Of a stretch of 64,000 nt of DNA, positions 37,118-47,681 are shown one piece after another. Positions within the stretch are counted from its first letter, which is position 1, and each line of letters opens with the position of its first letter. Made by a program: the position numbers and the translations under genes. Under the pieces are notes generated by a model. That model did not search any database. It was not told where the DNA came from and worked only from the letters and a program-made list of their open reading frames with translations. This DNA is from Peteryoungia aggregata LMG 23059 (GTDB lineage: Bacteria > Pseudomonadota > Alphaproteobacteria > Rhizobiales > Rhizobiaceae), in the NCBI RefSeq assembly GCF_030814435.1, contig NZ_JAUSUW010000009.1, positions 1 to 64,000 of the forward strand, written 5' to 3'.

Positions 37118-40100
37118 TCAGCGCTTTGCTCTGGACGAGCTGCCGACCGGCAGCGATCCCGCAGCCTGGCTCGGCTGGACGACGCTTGCCCAGTCGCGCG
37201 CATCTCATCCCGGCCAGTCGGCCTGGGTGTCGGCCAATGCCGGCTCCGGCAAGACGCATGTGCTGACGCAGCGGGTGATCCGGCTGCTGCTCGCCGGCGC
37301 TCGCCCTTCGTCCATTCTCTGCCTGACCTATACCAAGGCCGCAGCGTCCGAAATGTCGAACCGCGTCTTCGAGCGGCTGGCAGAATGGGCAACGCTGGAT
37401 GACCGGGAACTGGCCAAGCGGATTGCGGCGATCGAACAGAAGGAGCCGGATCGGGCGACGGTTGCGGCTGCACGGCGGCTCTTTGCCAAGGCGCTTGAAA
37501 CGCCGGGCGGCCTGAAGATCCAGACCATCCACGCCTTCTGCGAAGCGCTGCTGCACCAGTTTCCGCTGGAAGCGAATGTCGCCGGGCATTTCAACGTGCT
37601 CGACGATCGGGCCGCCGTCACGGTTCTTGCCGAAGCGCGGCGATCGCTGCTGACGGCCACATCGACGGAGAATGATGCGGCACTCGCCGAAGCCTTCTCG
37701 CAGGTCTTGAGCATTGCCGATGAAAGCGGGCTCGAAGGCTTGATTGCCGATACCGTGGCCAACCGCCATGCTGTCAGAGATTTCCGGCAGCGGGCGGAAC
37801 GGGCGGGTGGCCTTGATGCGACCCTGCGGAAGGGCCTGGGCATCGGGCCGATGGAGAGTGAGACCAGCCGCGCCGAGGATTACTGGCCGCTGGGCGGACT
37901 GTCCGGTGGCAATTTCAGCCGCTACATCCAGCTTGCCCTCGAAAAGGGCGGCGAGAAAGTGCGGGCTGTCGCAGAAGTGCTGGAACGGGCGCTGGTGGAG
38001 GCGGATCCCCTGGAGCGCGCGAAGCTTCTGGACCAGGCTTTCCTGACGGCGCAGGAGGCGCCAAAGGCCGACAGTTCTCTGATTGCAGCCGCGATGACCA
38101 AGGTCGCGCCGGATCTCAAGGATGCCGTGATTGCAGCCCGCGACCATGTGGTCGCCATGCGGGACAGGCTGCGGATTTTCCGGATGTATGAGGCGACGCG
38201 GTCGGCACTGACGCTGGCCGTGCGTCTCGACACCGACTACGAGGAACTGAAGAAGCGGCGCTCGCAGCTCGATTTCGAGGATCTGATCGTGCGCACCGCC
38301 CGGCTTCTGACGCGGGACGATGTCGGTGCCTGGGTGCATTACAAGCTGGACCAGGGCATCGACCATATCCTCGTCGACGAAGCGCAGGACACGAGCCCGG
38401 TGCAATGGGATGTCATTCGGTCGCTACGGGAAGACTTCTTTACAGGCTTGAGCGCCCGGCCCGGGATCCGCACCTTCTTTGCGGTGGGAGACGAGAAGCA
38501 GTCGATCTATTCCTTCCAGGGCGCACGCCCCGAGCAGTTCTCGCAGGAAGCGCGCCAGACCGAGCGGGCGGTCACGGAAAGCGGGCAGAACTTTAACACG
38601 GTGCGTCTGCCGCTCTCCTTCCGCTCGACGCAATCGGTCCTTGCGGCCGTCGACCAGGTCTTCAGCCTGCCGGAAAACAGCCGGGGCCTCAGCGCCGACG
38701 GGGACCCCGTCATCCACCAGTCGAGCCGCATCGGACATCCGGGCACCGTCGATGCCTGGGAGATGATCGCTGCCGAAAAGCAGGAGAAAGACGAGGACTG
38801 GACCGCCCCCTTCGACGCGACGCCGGAAAGCGCTCCGTCTGCGATCCTCGCGCGACGCGTGGCGCATCAGATCAGCCAGATCGTCGGACGCGAAACGATC
38901 ATCGAGAAGGGCAACAAGCGGCTGATCCGCCCGGGCGACATCCTTGTGCTCGTCCGTAAACGTGATGGCTTCGTCAATGCGCTGACCCGTGCGCTGAAAC
39001 GCCCCTACAACATTCCGGTCGCAGGTGCAGACCGCCTGAAGCTGACAAGCCATATTGCCGTTCAGGACATGCTGGCGCTTGGGCGCTTCCTGCTGCTGCC
39101 GGGAGACGATCTGTCTCTTGCTTCGCTGTTGAAGAGCCCGCTCTTCAACCATAGCGAAGACGATTTGATGCAGCTTGCTGCCGAGCGACCGGAAGCGCAG
39201 AGTCTCTGGACGAGACTCACTGAGCAGGCGCAGACGGACGCTGCGTGGAAGAAGACCTACGACCGCCTCACCCTGTTTCTCGACCAGGCGCGAGACCACT
39301 CCGTCCATGATTTCTATGCCCGCGTGCTCAGCGTCCATGGTGGTCGAAGGGCCTATCTCGGCCGCCTCGGCTCCGAGGTCAGCGACATCATCGACGAGTT
39401 CCTGACCTTCGCGCTCGCTTTCGAGACCAGCGGCCTGCCCGGGCTGCAGTCCTTCGTTTCGACGCTCGAGATGGAAGCGCCGGAGGTCAAGCGCGAACAG
39501 GACAAGGAACGCAACGAAGTCCGCATCATGACGGTGCATGCCTCGAAGGGTCTCGAAGCGCCGATCGTGTTCCTGATCGATGGCGGCTCGAAGCCCTTCA
39601 ATTCGAACCATGTGGCAAAACTCCGGATCATCGGGACGGCTGAAGGCATGCCCTTCCCGATCTGGGTCCCGTCGAAGTCACTTGGCAATTCTGTCGCCGC
39701 TGCCGACATGGATCGGCGCAAGGATCAGGCCGAGGAGGAATATCGCCGGCTGCTCTATGTCGCGATGACGCGCGCTGCCGACCGTCTGATCGTCGGTGGT
39801 TATCGCGGCGTGCAGGACACGGGTGAGATCTGGCACAAGATGATCGCGCGGGCGCTCAGTGCCGACGAAACGCGCTGCAAACAGGTTGAATTCACCGGGC
39901 CGGATGGCAGCTGGGCCGGATTGCGCTGGTCGTTGGGCGAGGCAGAGCATGATCTGCCGGTGACCGAAGAGAGCGCCGAAAGCGAGGACAGCCACGGCCT
40001 ACCGGCTACGCTCTGGAAGCCGCTGCCGCCGCCGGTCAGCCTGCCAAGACCGCTCAGCCCATCGGGTGCCGGCAGCATCGTCATCGACGAAGACGAGGAT

Positions 40101-40667
40101 GCGTTGACGGCCTCTGCGCTGTTCTCGACGGCGGAAAAGGCGGATCTCGCTCTGCAGCGCGGGCGACTGATCCATCGGATGCTGCAGAACCTTCCGGGCT
40201 TTCCGGAGTCTGACCGCCGTGCAGCAGCCGAACGTTATGCGGAACGTGCCGCCCGGTTCTGGCCGGCAGAGCAGCGCCAGCGTCTGGTCTCCACCGTCAT
40301 GGCCGTGCTGGAAGACGAGGCGCTCCACCCGCTGTTCGATGCCGGCAGTCGTGCCGAAGTTTCGGTCATGGGCACGATGCCGCTGAAGGGCGAGTTGCGT
40401 GCCGTCTCCGGCCGGATTGACCGCATGGCCGTGCTTGCCGACCGGGTGATCATCGCTGACTACAAGACCAACCGGAATCCACCATTGGAGGCCGCGCAAG
40501 CCCCCCTCTCCCATCGGGTGCAGCTCGCCATCTACCGCGAGATCCTGCAGCCGCTCTACCCCGGCCAACAGGTGGAATGCTGGCTGATCTACACCGAAAA
40601 CGGCAGCCTCATCCGGCTCGATGACAGCCTTCTTCAGCGCTCTCTTGCCGACCTCGAAACATCATGA
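37110..40667 (+). CDS. addA: Double-strand break repair helicase AddA (alphaproteobacterial type)
   Basis: A 1185-residue UvrD-like helicase with a C-terminal nuclease. The P-loop ANAGSGKTH contains Lys48, the Walker B is DEAQDTSPVQW near 423, and the helicase motif VAMTRAADRL is present. The nuclease block GRIDRM and IADYKTN (Asp near 1117) ends the chain. The ATG at 37110 overlaps the addB stop at 37115-37117. A 75-base gap separates it from trxA, whose own promoter probably lies there. Confidence 0.97.
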   Translation: MNDQRFALDELPTGSDPAAWLGWTTLAQSRASHPGQSAWVSANAGSGKTHVLTQRVIRLLLAGARPSSILCLTYTKAAASEMSNRVFERLAEWATLDDRELAKRIAAIEQKEPDRATVAAARRLFAKALETPGGLKIQTIHAFCEALLHQFPLEANVAGHFNVLDDRAAVTVLAEARRSLLTATSTENDAALAEAFSQVLSIADESGLEGLIADTVANRHAVRDFRQRAERAGGLDATLRKGLGIGPMESETSRAEDYWPLGGLSGGNFSRYIQLALEKGGEKVRAVAEVLERALVEADPLERAKLLDQAFLTAQEAPKADSSLIAAAMTKVAPDLKDAVIAARDHVVAMRDRLRIFRMYEATRSALTLAVRLDTDYEELKKRRSQLDFEDLIVRTARLLTRDDVGAWVHYKLDQGIDHILVDEAQDTSPVQWDVIRSLREDFFTGLSARPGIRTFFAVGDEKQSIYSFQGARPEQFSQEARQTERAVTESGQNFNTVRLPLSFRSTQSVLAAVDQVFSLPENSRGLSADGDPVIHQSSRIGHPGTVDAWEMIAAEKQEKDEDWTAPFDATPESAPSAILARRVAHQISQIVGRETIIEKGNKRLIRPGDILVLVRKRDGFVNALTRALKRPYNIPVAGADRLKLTSHIAVQDMLALGRFLLLPGDDLSLASLLKSPLFNHSEDDLMQLAAERPEAQSLWTRLTEQAQTDAAWKKTYDRLTLFLDQARDHSVHDFYARVLSVHGGRRAYLGRLGSEVSDIIDEFLTFALAFETSGLPGLQSFVSTLEMEAPEVKREQDKERNEVRIMTVHASKGLEAPIVFLIDGGSKPFNSNHVAKLRIIGTAEGMPFPIWVPSKSLGNSVAAADMDRRKDQAEEEYRRLLYVAMTRAADRLIVGGYRGVQDTGEIWHKMIARALSADETRCKQVEFTGPDGSWAGLRWSLGEAEHDLPVTEESAESEDSHGLPATLWKPLPPPVSLPRPLSPSGAGSIVIDEDEDALTASALFSTAEKADLALQRGRLIHRMLQNLPGFPESDRRAAAERYAERAARFWPAEQRQRLVSTVMAVLEDEALHPLFDAGSRAEVSVMGTMPLKGELRAVSGRIDRMAVLADRVIIADYKTNRNPPLEAAQAPLSHRVQLAIYREILQPLYPGQQVECWLIYTENGSLIRLDDSLLQRSLADLETS

Positions 40668-40742
40668 GATACCGCATATTGAAATTGCTGCCGTGCGGCA
40701 TCACATATCTAGTCAATTCCGTATCTATGAAGGGAGAGCCCC

Positions 40743-41063
40743 ATGGCTACCGTTAAAGTCGACAAGTCCAATTTCCAGGCCGAGGTGCTCAACGCTTCCG
40801 AACCGGTTGTCGTGGATTTCTGGGCCGAATGGTGCGGCCCGTGCAAGATGATTGCACCGAGCCTCGAAGAAATCTCCAACGAGCTCGCCGGCAAGGTGAA
40901 GATCGCCAAGCTCAACATCGATGAAAACCCGGAACTGGCTGCCCAGTTCGGCGTTCGATCGATCCCGACGCTTGCCGTCTTCAAGGGTGGCGAAGTGGCC
41001 GACATCAAGGTGGGTGCTGCCCCGAAGACTGCGCTGTCCAGCTGGATCGCCGGCGCGGCATAA
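40743..41063 (+). CDS. trxA: Thioredoxin
   Basis: A 106-residue thioredoxin with the active site WCGPC at residues 30-34 and the cis-proline region RSIPTLAVF. It reduces cytoplasmic disulfides using thioredoxin reductase. AAGGGAG upstream of the ATG is a strong ribosome binding site. The gene is followed by an intrinsic terminator shared with the convergent folC. Confidence 0.98.
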   Translation: MATVKVDKSNFQAEVLNASEPVVVDFWAEWCGPCKMIAPSLEEISNELAGKVKIAKLNIDENPELAAQFGVRSIPTLAVFKGGEVADIKVGAAPKTALSSWIAGAA

Positions 41064-41087
41064 GCCTCCCGCCATTGATGACCAAAG

Positions 41088-41116
41088 AAAAAGCCCGGTT
41101 TTCGCCGGGCTTTTTT
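41088..41116. terminator. Bidirectional terminator between trxA and folC
   Basis: Stem GCCCGG/CCGGGC with loop TTTTCG, flanked by five A and six T. The last T is also the first base of the folC stop codon (minus strand), so the folC reading frame ends inside the terminator. Confidence 0.93.
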
Positions 41117-42456
41117 CATGTCGGGATGGTGCCGTTTTCGGCGAGCACATTGCCCGCAAGATAGAGCGAGCCGCCGATCATGATGCGCGGCGGAATGCCG
41201 CCTTCGCTGCGCTCACGGATGGCATCGAGCGCCTGACCCAGTGAGCCCATCGGAAGAGCTTTCAAACCGGCTTCTGCTGCGGACTGGGCGAGCGCCACCG
41301 GATCAAGGCCAACGTCCGAGCCTAGGATCGGGACGGTGTAGACATTGTGGGCGATATCGACGAAGGCGCGGAAGAAGCCGATCGGGTCCTTGGTGTTGAT
41401 CATGCCGATGACCAGATGCAGCGGCCGTGCCTGACGTTCTTCCATGGCCGCCATGGCTTCGGCGATCACCTCGCCCGCACCCGGATTGTGCCCGCCGTCG
41501 AGCCAGATTTCCGCACCTTGAGGCGCACGCTCCACCAGCCGGCCTTCGGTCAGCCTTTGCAGGCGTCCCGGCCATTCGACCGACAGCATGGCCCTTTCGG
41601 CGATCTCTTCCGTCACCGTATAGCCGGCTGCCTTTACGGCCCGGATGGCCGTAGCAGCGTTTCCAATCTGGTGGCGGCCAGGAAGCCGCGGGAGCGGCAG
41701 GTCCATCAGACCGAATTCATCCTGATAGACGAGGCGACCGAATTCTTCGTAGGCGAGGAAATCCTGGGCGAAGACGGCGAGCGGACAGCCGAGGCGCTCG
41801 GCGGTGCTGATCAGCACATCCTTGGCGCTGTCGAACTCCTGATGACCGATGACCACGGGAACGCCGCGCTTCATGATCCCGGCCTTTTCGGCGGCGATCA
41901 GCTCGACCCGGTCGCCGAGATAGGCCTGGTGATCGAGCGAAATTGGCTGGACGATGCAGACAGCCGGCTTCTCGACGACATTGGTGGCGTCGAAGCGTCC
42001 GCCGAGACCGACCTCCAGCACGACGACGTCGGCAGGCTGCTCGGAAAAGAGGATGAAGGTCACCGCCGTCAGGATCTCGAAGACGGTGATCGGCTTGCCA
42101 CCATTGGCCTCGGCAACGCGGCGCAGGGCATCGGCAAACAGATCATCCTCAACGATCTGACCAGGGCCACCTTTCACGCCGATGCGATAGCGCTCGTGCC
42201 AGCGCACCAGATGCGGCGAGGTGTGGACGTGGACCGACAGTCCCTGGGCTTCGAGAAGCGCGCGGCAGAAGGCGGTGGCAGAGCCCTTGCCGTTGGTGCC
42301 GGCCACATGGATGACCGGCGGCAGCTTCAGATGGGGATTGCCCAGAACCTCGAGGAGGCGCCGGATACGGTCGAGCGAGAGATCATAGCCCTTGGGGTGC
42401 AGCCCCATGAGCTTTTCGATCTCGGCATCGGCCTGGCTGACGATGGGGTCTGTCAT
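41116..42456 (-). CDS. folC: Bifunctional folylpolyglutamate synthase/dihydrofolate synthase
   Basis: A 446-residue Mur-ligase-family enzyme that adds glutamate to dihydropteroate and folates. The P-loop HVAGTNGKGSATAF lies at 50-63, and LGGRFDATN and DGGHNPGAGE are conserved later. It starts 41 bases after accD on the minus strand, the usual accD-folC pairing, and with trpA and trpB upstream forms a probable operon trpF-trpB-trpA-accD-folC. Confidence 0.97.
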   Translation of the reverse strand: MTDPIVSQADAEIEKLMGLHPKGYDLSLDRIRRLLEVLGNPHLKLPPVIHVAGTNGKGSATAFCRALLEAQGLSVHVHTSPHLVRWHERYRIGVKGGPGQIVEDDLFADALRRVAEANGGKPITVFEILTAVTFILFSEQPADVVVLEVGLGGRFDATNVVEKPAVCIVQPISLDHQAYLGDRVELIAAEKAGIMKRGVPVVIGHQEFDSAKDVLISTAERLGCPLAVFAQDFLAYEEFGRLVYQDEFGLMDLPLPRLPGRHQIGNAATAIRAVKAAGYTVTEEIAERAMLSVEWPGRLQRLTEGRLVERAPQGAEIWLDGGHNPGAGEVIAEAMAAMEERQARPLHLVIGMINTKDPIGFFRAFVDIAHNVYTVPILGSDVGLDPVALAQSAAEAGLKALPMGSLGQALDAIRERSEGGIPPRIMIGGSLYLAGNVLAENGTIPT

Positions 42457-42497
42457 GACACTCGTTCCGCGAGCGCGGCCTCAAGGGGAAGCAAGGC

Positions 42498-43406
42498 TCA
42501 GGCCGAAGCCTTGGCGACCGGCTTCGCCACGTTGGCCGGAACCGCCGTGTCGTTTGCAGGGCGCTTGGTCATGATCTTCAGGACGCGCGCCAGCGTGTCC
42601 GGAATGTCGTGACGCTTGACGACCATGTCGACCATGCCGTGTTCCAGCAGGTATTCCGATGTCTGGAAGCCTTCGGGAAGCTTTTCGCGGATCGTCTGTT
42701 CGATGACGCGCTTGCCGGCGAAGCAGATCTCGGCACCCGGCTCTGCAATATGGAGATCGCCCAGCATCGCATAGGACGCCGTGACGCCGCCCGTGGTCGG
42801 GTTTGTCAGGACGACGATATAGGGCTGACCGGCTTCCTTCAGCATGTCGACGGCAACCGTCGTGCGCGGCAGCTGCATGAGGGAAAGAATACCTTCCTGC
42901 ATGCGGGCGCCACCCGAAGCCGGGAACATGACCAGCGGGCACTTTTCCTTGATGGCACGCTCGAAGGCCTTCACGATCGCTTCGCCGGCGGCAATGCCGA
43001 GCGAGCCGCCCATGAAGTTGAATTCATGCACGACGGCGACGAGCTTCAGGCCCTGTACCGTGCCGACGCCAGCGACGATCGTGTCTTCCTGCTCGGTCTT
43101 GAGACGGCTGTCCTTGAGACGATCGGTGTATTTCTTGGAATCACGGAACTTCAGCGGATCCTGCGCCACCTTCGGCTGCTGCAGGGCCTCGTATTGGCCA
43201 CCGTCGAAGAGATCGGCCAGACGCGCCTTGGCGGGCATCTTCATGTGATAGCCGGAGGCCGGGATCACCCACTTGTTCTCTTCCAGGTCCTTGTGGAAGA
43301 CCATCTCGCCCGTTTCCGGGCACTTGATCCAGAGGTTTTCCGGAACTTCGCGGCGACCCAGCATGGAATTGATGCGCGGGCGCACATAGTTGGTGATCCA
43401 GTTCAC
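42498..43406 (-). CDS. accD: Acetyl-CoA carboxylase carboxyltransferase subunit beta
   Basis: A 302-residue carboxyltransferase beta subunit making malonyl-CoA with AccA. The core motifs [24 protein letters not shown] and [13 protein letters not shown] are intact. The N-terminal zinc ribbon is degenerate: one cysteine, in [14 protein letters not shown] (Cys29), remains where the E. coli protein has four. I believe this is shared by other rhizobial AccD proteins, though this is from memory. Confidence 0.96.
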   Translation of the reverse strand: MNWITNYVRPRINSMLGRREVPENLWIKCPETGEMVFHKDLEENKWVIPASGYHMKMPAKARLADLFDGGQYEALQQPKVAQDPLKFRDSKKYTDRLKDSRLKTEQEDTIVAGVGTVQGLKLVAVVHEFNFMGGSLGIAAGEAIVKAFERAIKEKCPLVMFPASGGARMQEGILSLMQLPRTTVAVDMLKEAGQPYIVVLTNPTTGGVTASYAMLGDLHIAEPGAEICFAGKRVIEQTIREKLPEGFQTSEYLLEHGMVDMVVKRHDIPDTLARVLKIMTKRPANDTAVPANVAKPVAKASA

Positions 43407-43444
43407 GCGGCTTACTCCTGATGTTTCGAGCCCATATGGGGTGC

Positions 43445-44284
43445 TTATTCCGCGGCAGCAAGGCGCGCAGAGCGCACGCCGCTTGCCAGTCCGCGCACCA
43501 GCGTGGCGACGGCCTGAACCGTATCCGCCGTCGCCTGACCATCGGCTGTGAGATTGGTTGCAACCTGATTGACGATCGCGGTCCCGACCACGACGCCATC
43601 GGCATTGGCGCCGATCAGGCGGGCGTGCTCGGCGGTCTTGACGCCGAAGCCGACGCAGATCGGCAGGTCCGTATGCGCCTTGATGCGCTGGACAGCGCCG
43701 GCAACACGCGAGGGATCCGGCAGCGACGAACCGGTGATGCCGTTCATCGAGACGTAATAGACGAAGCCCGAGGTGTTCTTGAGAACGGTGGGCAAACGCT
43801 TGTCGTCGGTCGTCGGGGTTGCCAGGCGGATGAAGTTGATATCGCGGCTACGGGCCGGGATGCAGAGTTCGTCATCCATTTCCGGCGGCAGGTCGACGAC
43901 GATCAGGCCGTCGATGCCGGCTGCGAGTGCATCGTCAAGGAAACGCTCGACGCCATAGACGTAGATCGGGTTGTAGTAACCCATCATGACGATCGGCGTT
44001 TCGTTGTCCGTCTTGCGGAATTCGCGCGCCAGATCGAGCGTACGCACGAGGGTCTGGCCGGCCTTCAGGGCCCGCTGGCCGGCAAGCTGGATCGCCGGGC
44101 CGTCAGCCATCGGATCCGAAAAGGGCATGCCGAGCTCGATGACGTCGGCGCCGGCTTCCGGCAGGGCCTTCATGATCGCGAGCGACGTGTCGTAGTCCGG
44201 ATCGCCACCCATGAAATAGGTGACGAGAGCCGGGCGGCCTTCTGCCTTCAGGGCAGCGAAACGTTGGTCCATACGCGCAGTCAT
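43445..44284 (-). CDS. trpA: Tryptophan synthase subunit alpha
   Basis: A 279-residue beta/alpha barrel releasing indole from indoleglycerol phosphate. Catalytic Glu50 and Asp61 are in [15 protein letters not shown], and GFGVKT plus [11 protein letters not shown] form the phosphate site. It begins two bases after the trpB stop. The gap to accD is only 38 bases, with no terminator visible. Confidence 0.97.
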   Translation of the reverse strand: MTARMDQRFAALKAEGRPALVTYFMGGDPDYDTSLAIMKALPEAGADVIELGMPFSDPMADGPAIQLAGQRALKAGQTLVRTLDLAREFRKTDNETPIVMMGYYNPIYVYGVERFLDDALAAGIDGLIVVDLPPEMDDELCIPARSRDINFIRLATPTTDDKRLPTVLKNTSGFVYYVSMNGITGSSLPDPSRVAGAVQRIKAHTDLPICVGFGVKTAEHARLIGANADGVVVGTAIVNQVATNLTADGQATADTVQAVATLVRGLASGVRSARLAAAE

Positions 44285-44286
44285 GA

Positions 44287-45507
44287 TCAGAGCCCCATAC
44301 CGAGAATCTTGCCGACAGTGAAGATGTCCTTGTCGCCGCGGCCGCAGAGGTTCATCACGATGATCTGGTCCTTGTCCATCTTCGGCGCGCGCTTGATGAC
44401 TTCGGCGAGCGCGTGGCTCGGCTCGAGCGCCGGGATGATGCCCTCGGTGCGCGTCAGCAGCTGGAAGGCTTCAAGCGCCTCGTCGTCCTTGATCGGCACG
44501 TATTCGACGCGGCCCATGTCCTTCAGCCACGAGTGCTCAGGACCGATGCCGGGATAGTCGAGGCCGGCGGAGATCGAATGACCTTCCTTGATCTGGCCGT
44601 CGCCATCCTGCAGCAGATAGGTGCGGTTGCCATGCAGGACGCCGGGCGTGCCCGCGGTCAGCGAGGCGCAATGCTCCTCGCCTTCGAGACCCTTGCCACC
44701 GGCTTCGACGCCAACGATCCGGACGCTCTCGTCATCCAGGAACGGATGGAAGAGGCCGATTGCGTTCGAACCACCACCGACAGCGGCGATCAGCATGTCC
44801 GGCAGGCGGCCTTCGGCGGCGAGCATCTGCTCGCGCGTCTCGCGGCCGATCACCGACTGGAAGTCGCGGACCATTTCCGGATAGGGATGCGGGCCAGCCG
44901 CCGTGCCGATCATGTAATAGGTGTCGTCGACATTGGTGACCCAGTCGCGCAACGCCTCGTTCATGGCATCCTTCAGCGTGCCGTGGCCAGCGGTGACCGG
45001 CTTCACTTCGGCACCGAGGAGCTTCATGCGGAAGACGTTCGGCGCCTGGCGCTCGACGTCGGTCGCGCCCATGTAGACGACGCAGGGGATGCCGAAACGG
45101 GCCGCGACCGTGGCCGAGGCGACACCGTGCTGTCCGGCGCCGGTTTCGGCGATGATGCGCGTCTTGCCCATGCGCTTGGCGAGCAGGATCTGGCCGAGGC
45201 AGTTGTTGATCTTGTGCGAACCGGTGTGGTTGAGCTCGTCACGCTTGAAGTAAATCTTCGCGCCACCGAGTTCTTCCGTCAGCCGCTCGGCGAAATAGAG
45301 CGGGCTCGGACGACCCGTATAGTGGGTGTTGAGATGCGCCAGTTCCGCCTGGAATTCCGGATCCGTCTTTGCCTTTTCCCATTCCGCCTGCAGGTCGAGG
45401 ATCAGCGGCATCAGCGTTTCGGCGACGAAGCGACCGCCGAAGATGCCGAAACGGCCGTCCTCATCGGGGCCTTCACGGAAGGAATTGGGTTTCGGTGACT
45501 GGTTCAC
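44287..45507 (-). CDS. trpB: Tryptophan synthase subunit beta
   Basis: A 406-residue PLP enzyme joining indole and serine. The PLP lysine is Lys99 in [12 protein letters not shown], and the phosphate loop GGGSNAIG is conserved. The start codon is GTG at 45507, overlapping the trpF stop as GTGA, so trpF-trpB-trpA are translationally linked. Confidence 0.97.
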   Translation of the reverse strand: MNQSPKPNSFREGPDEDGRFGIFGGRFVAETLMPLILDLQAEWEKAKTDPEFQAELAHLNTHYTGRPSPLYFAERLTEELGGAKIYFKRDELNHTGSHKINNCLGQILLAKRMGKTRIIAETGAGQHGVASATVAARFGIPCVVYMGATDVERQAPNVFRMKLLGAEVKPVTAGHGTLKDAMNEALRDWVTNVDDTYYMIGTAAGPHPYPEMVRDFQSVIGRETREQMLAAEGRLPDMLIAAVGGGSNAIGLFHPFLDDESVRIVGVEAGGKGLEGEEHCASLTAGTPGVLHGNRTYLLQDGDGQIKEGHSISAGLDYPGIGPEHSWLKDMGRVEYVPIKDDEALEAFQLLTRTEGIIPALEPSHALAEVIKRAPKMDKDQIIVMNLCGRGDKDIFTVGKILGMGL

Positions 45508-46178
45508 TTGACACTCCCTGAAACCGGCTGTGCTCGACTTGCCTCGGCAACGGCCGCAAAAAACTCGTCCATCATCTGCAGATCCTTGACACCCGTCGCG
45601 GATTCGACGCCAGAGGAAACGTCAATCGCCCGCGCTCCGGTTTCCCGCAGGGCCTCTGCGATGTTGGCCTTGTTGAGGCCTCCGGAAAGCATGTAATCGA
45701 CGCTGTCGTCAAGCGAACGCAGCAGACGCCAATCGAAGGTCACGCCATTGCCGCCGGGCAAATCGGAGCCCACAGGCGGTTTGGCATCGAAAAGAAAACG
45801 ATCGGCAATACCGATATAGGGCTCGATGCGCCTGAGGTCATCGGCATCCCGGATGGAAAATGCCTTCATGATCGGAAGACCGGTCACGGCCTTGACCGTC
45901 AGCAGGCGTTCCGGGCTCTCATGACCATGGAACTGCAGGATATCGGGGCGCATCAAGGCGATGATCTCGTCGAGATCGTCATTGTCGGCATCGACGGTCA
46001 CCGCGACACTTTTCACCTGACCGCGTACGCGATCGGCGAGTGTGCCAGCGATGTCAGGCTCGATGTTTCGCGGGCTCTTTTCGAAGAAGATGAAGCCGAT
46101 ATGGCTCGCGCCGCAGGCAGCCGCACGATCGACCGCCTCCGGCGTCTTCAGTCCGCAGATCTTGATATCGGGTCTCAT
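45504..46178 (-). CDS. trpF: Phosphoribosylanthranilate isomerase
   Basis: A 224-residue barrel enzyme of tryptophan biosynthesis. The active-site cysteine is Cys8 in [11 protein letters not shown], and [13 protein letters not shown] forms part of the phosphate site. The ATG at 46178 matches the family N-terminus; a TTG at 46202 would add eight residues. It heads the leftward trpF-trpB-trpA group. trpC and trpD are not nearby, the usual split in rhizobia. Confidence 0.96.
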   Translation of the reverse strand: MRPDIKICGLKTPEAVDRAAACGASHIGFIFFEKSPRNIEPDIAGTLADRVRGQVKSVAVTVDADNDDLDEIIALMRPDILQFHGHESPERLLTVKAVTGLPIMKAFSIRDADDLRRIEPYIGIADRFLFDAKPPVGSDLPGGNGVTFDWRLLRSLDDSVDYMLSGGLNKANIAEALRETGARAIDVSSGVESATGVKDLQMMDEFFAAVAEASRAQPVSGSVK

Positions 46179-46250
46179 GGCAGCGAAGTCGCACGAAATC
46201 AAAAAAGAGTCGAGCCAATTTGCGACAAAGGCTGAATGGTCGCCGCTTGC

Positions 46251-47009
46251 TCAGTCGAAGTCGATGGCATGCAGGGCCGAGCCATGCCGCTTCAGCCAGG
46301 CCTTGGCCTCTTCCATCTCCGGGCAGAGCTTGCGGCAGAGTGCCCAGAAGTCCGGGCCATGGTTCATCTCACGTAGGTGCGCAACTTCGTGGGCGGCGAG
46401 ATAGTCAATGACAAGCGGCGGCGCCATGACGATGCGCCAGGAGAAGCTGAGCTTGCCATCCCAGGAACAGGAACCCCAGCGGCTGCGGGTGTCCTTGAGG
46501 GTCATGCTCTTGACCGGCTTGCCGACATTTTTGGCATGAAGCGCGACCAGACGCTCCAGATCGCGGCGCGCTTCCTTCTTCAGGAAGTCGGCGACACGCC
46601 TCGGCAAATGATCTTCAAGACCGCTGACGCTCAACACATGGCCAATCTCGCTGTCGATCGACTGGGTGAGACCTCGCAATTGTCCGGTATGGACGATGCG
46701 ATGCGGAATACCGCGCAGCAGGATCTCGCCCCCGTCCTCAATGCTGCCGGCCGTCTTCTGGCGCTTGAGCTTGGTGCTGAGCCAACCCTGATGCCGATCG
46801 AGAAAGTCGTCGATATCCCGTTCACGCAGTCCCGGTGGAATGGTCATCTTCAGGGCACGACCACCCGGCTCGATCCGGAGCGTGATGCGGGTCGCACGGC
46901 TGTTCTTGCGAATGGTCAGCGGAACCGACCGCCCATCCACGGCAACCGCGCGCTCCAGCTGGATCGCCGGGGCTCTCTGGGGTGTCAGCTTTTTCAGCAG
47001 GGGAAACAT
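46251..47009 (-). CDS. YgjP-type (SprT-like, DUF45) metallopeptidase
   Basis: A 252-residue zinc metallopeptidase-fold protein of the YgjP/DUF45 group. The zinc motif HEVAHLREMNH places ligands at His207, His211 and His217, with Glu208 as the base. The block DTRSRWGSCSWDG is diagnostic of this group. No export signal is visible, so it is probably cytoplasmic. The substrate is unknown. It precedes trpF on the same strand with a 72-base gap. Confidence 0.9.
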   Translation of the reverse strand: MFPLLKKLTPQRAPAIQLERAVAVDGRSVPLTIRKNSRATRITLRIEPGGRALKMTIPPGLRERDIDDFLDRHQGWLSTKLKRQKTAGSIEDGGEILLRGIPHRIVHTGQLRGLTQSIDSEIGHVLSVSGLEDHLPRRVADFLKKEARRDLERLVALHAKNVGKPVKSMTLKDTRSRWGSCSWDGKLSFSWRIVMAPPLVIDYLAAHEVAHLREMNHGPDFWALCRKLCPEMEEAKAWLKRHGSALHAIDFD

Positions 47010-47047
47010 GATGCGTGTTCTAGCCGATTCGTGGTGTCAGCTTGCAA

Positions 47048-47077
47048 CAAAAAAAGGCCGGCGCAGATACGCCGACC
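47048..47077 (-). terminator. Intrinsic terminator after the DUF2852 gene
   Basis: On the minus strand a stem GGTCGGCG/CGCCGGCC (one wobble, loop TATCTG) is followed by seven T, about 30 bases beyond the DUF2852 stop. Confidence 0.85.
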
Positions 47078-47106
47078 TCGATCTCGTCCAGAAAAGCTCC
47101 GGCTCT

Positions 47107-47541
47107 TCAGTTGCCGGTGAAGCCCTGGGCCGGACCACCCTCGCCTGCCGTCTTCATCTGCTGACGGTCACGCATGAAGCGGTCGAACTCTTCCTGGTCC
47201 TTTGCCCGGCGCAGTTCGCGGGCATAGGCATCGAAATCGGCGCGCATCTCGTCGAGACGGCGGCGCTCTTCGTCCAGACGCTCGAGTTCTGCCTTGCGCC
47301 AGTCGTCAAAGGCGACATTGCCGGTCGATGCTGATGCGCCGTAGTTGTTGGTGCGGCACCAAGCAAAGGCGCTGTCGGCCTTCTGGTTGGCTTCCCGCTT
47401 GAAGTTCTGGAACTTCTCGCCGAACAGGATGTAGGCAAGCATGGCCAGACCGAGCGGCCAGAAGACCACAAAGCCCAACACCATCAGGGCGACGGTTGCC
47501 GGAGTCCAATCCGGCCGAAGCAGTGCTGACTGGTTCATCAT
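47107..47541 (-). CDS. DUF2852 domain-containing membrane protein
   Basis: A 144-residue conserved alphaproteobacterial protein of unknown function. It has one strong membrane helix near the N-terminus (VALMVLGFVVFWPLGLAMLAYILF). A charged, coiled-coil-like tail follows, rich in Glu/Arg (LERLDEERRRLDEMRADFDAYAREL). It is a stand-alone gene between a metallopeptidase gene and phaZ, with its own terminator. Confidence 0.85.
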   Translation of the reverse strand: MMNQSALLRPDWTPATVALMVLGFVVFWPLGLAMLAYILFGEKFQNFKREANQKADSAFAWCRTNNYGASASTGNVAFDDWRKAELERLDEERRRLDEMRADFDAYARELRRAKDQEEFDRFMRDRQQMKTAGEGGPAQGFTGN

Positions 47542-47681
47542 CGATAACCTCGTTCACTCGAAGGGCGGAATGCCCTCCGATGGTTTCGATGTGGGAAATG
47601 GGAGCCTGCCCTTCAAGAAAGAAGCTGACCCAATCGGAGAACCGACTGAATCCGCTTCTTAAATTCCGAATGACGAAAATG

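Noticed and set aside
36831-38405. A 524-codon minus-strand open frame across the addB/addA junction
   Set aside because: It is antisense of two coupled, well-recognised genes, with no domain or ribosome binding site.
47441-47662. Small plus-strand frame (73 codons) opposite the DUF2852 start
   Set aside because: No ribosome binding site or homology; it overlaps the DUF2852 coding region and upstream sequence on the other strand.
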